NCBI GenBank assembly: GCA_944382045.1
Contig: CALWMT010000192.1
Span: forward strand, 1 to 5,287
Reading direction: 5' to 3'
Source of the DNA: an uncultured Enterocloster sp.
GTDB taxonomy: Bacteria; Bacillota; Clostridia; Lachnospirales; Lachnospiraceae
Length of the DNA stretch: 5,287 bases
Part shown: piece after piece, positions 5,243 through 5,287 of the stretch
Layout: the number at the start of each line of letters is the position of its first letter
Position numbering within the stretch: the first letter of the stretch is position 1
Program-made: the position numbers and the translations under genes
The notes under the pieces: model-generated
What the model saw: only the letters and a program-made list of their open reading frames with translations
Databases searched by the model: none
What the model was told of the DNA's origin: nothing

Positions 5243-5287
5243 CAAAATCCGGCAAAATCATATTTAATCTTTATAAAAACTCCAAAA

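Overview
The window looks like chromosomal DNA of a fairly GC-rich, spore-forming member of the Clostridia, most likely Lachnospiraceae. The evidence is a T-box leader in front of an aminoacyl-tRNA synthetase gene, a YtvI-type sporulation membrane protein, strong AGGAG-type ribosome binding sites, and a short archaeal-type prolyl-tRNA synthetase. The family-level assignment is inference from gene content only. All four genes lie on the minus strand, so transcription runs from high to low coordinates.

In transcription order: (1) 5138-4533 is a cytidylate kinase-like P-loop protein behind an extended -10 promoter and a roughly 95-nt leader with a hairpin. (2) 4388-3327 is a YtvI/AI-2E family membrane protein preceded by a candidate sigma-E-like promoter. 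(3) 3326-2813 is a 514-bp gene-free stretch. It holds a 14-bp perfect tandem duplication, a near-consensus sigma-A promoter (TTGACA, 17 bp, TACAAT), a 5' leader extension with two hairpins, and a T-box riboswitch ending in an intrinsic terminator. (4) 2812-1373 is proS, an archaeal/eukaryal-type prolyl-tRNA synthetase without an editing insertion. (5) cca, the CCA-adding tRNA nucleotidyltransferase, ends at 26. It follows proS so closely (an ATG 3 nt after the proS stop, and a better-supported ATG 24 nt after it) that the two must share a transcript. Bases 1-25 show no terminator, so the operon may continue outside the window.

proS and cca form a tRNA-maturation and charging operon controlled by uncharged tRNA-Pro. 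The notable point is logical: a T-box is read by pairing with the free NCCA end of a tRNA, and the second gene of this operon makes that CCA end. The kinase and YtvI genes look like separate transcription units. Nothing here looks like a mobile element, CRISPR array, defence system or new biosynthetic cluster. The interest is in the regulatory layout.
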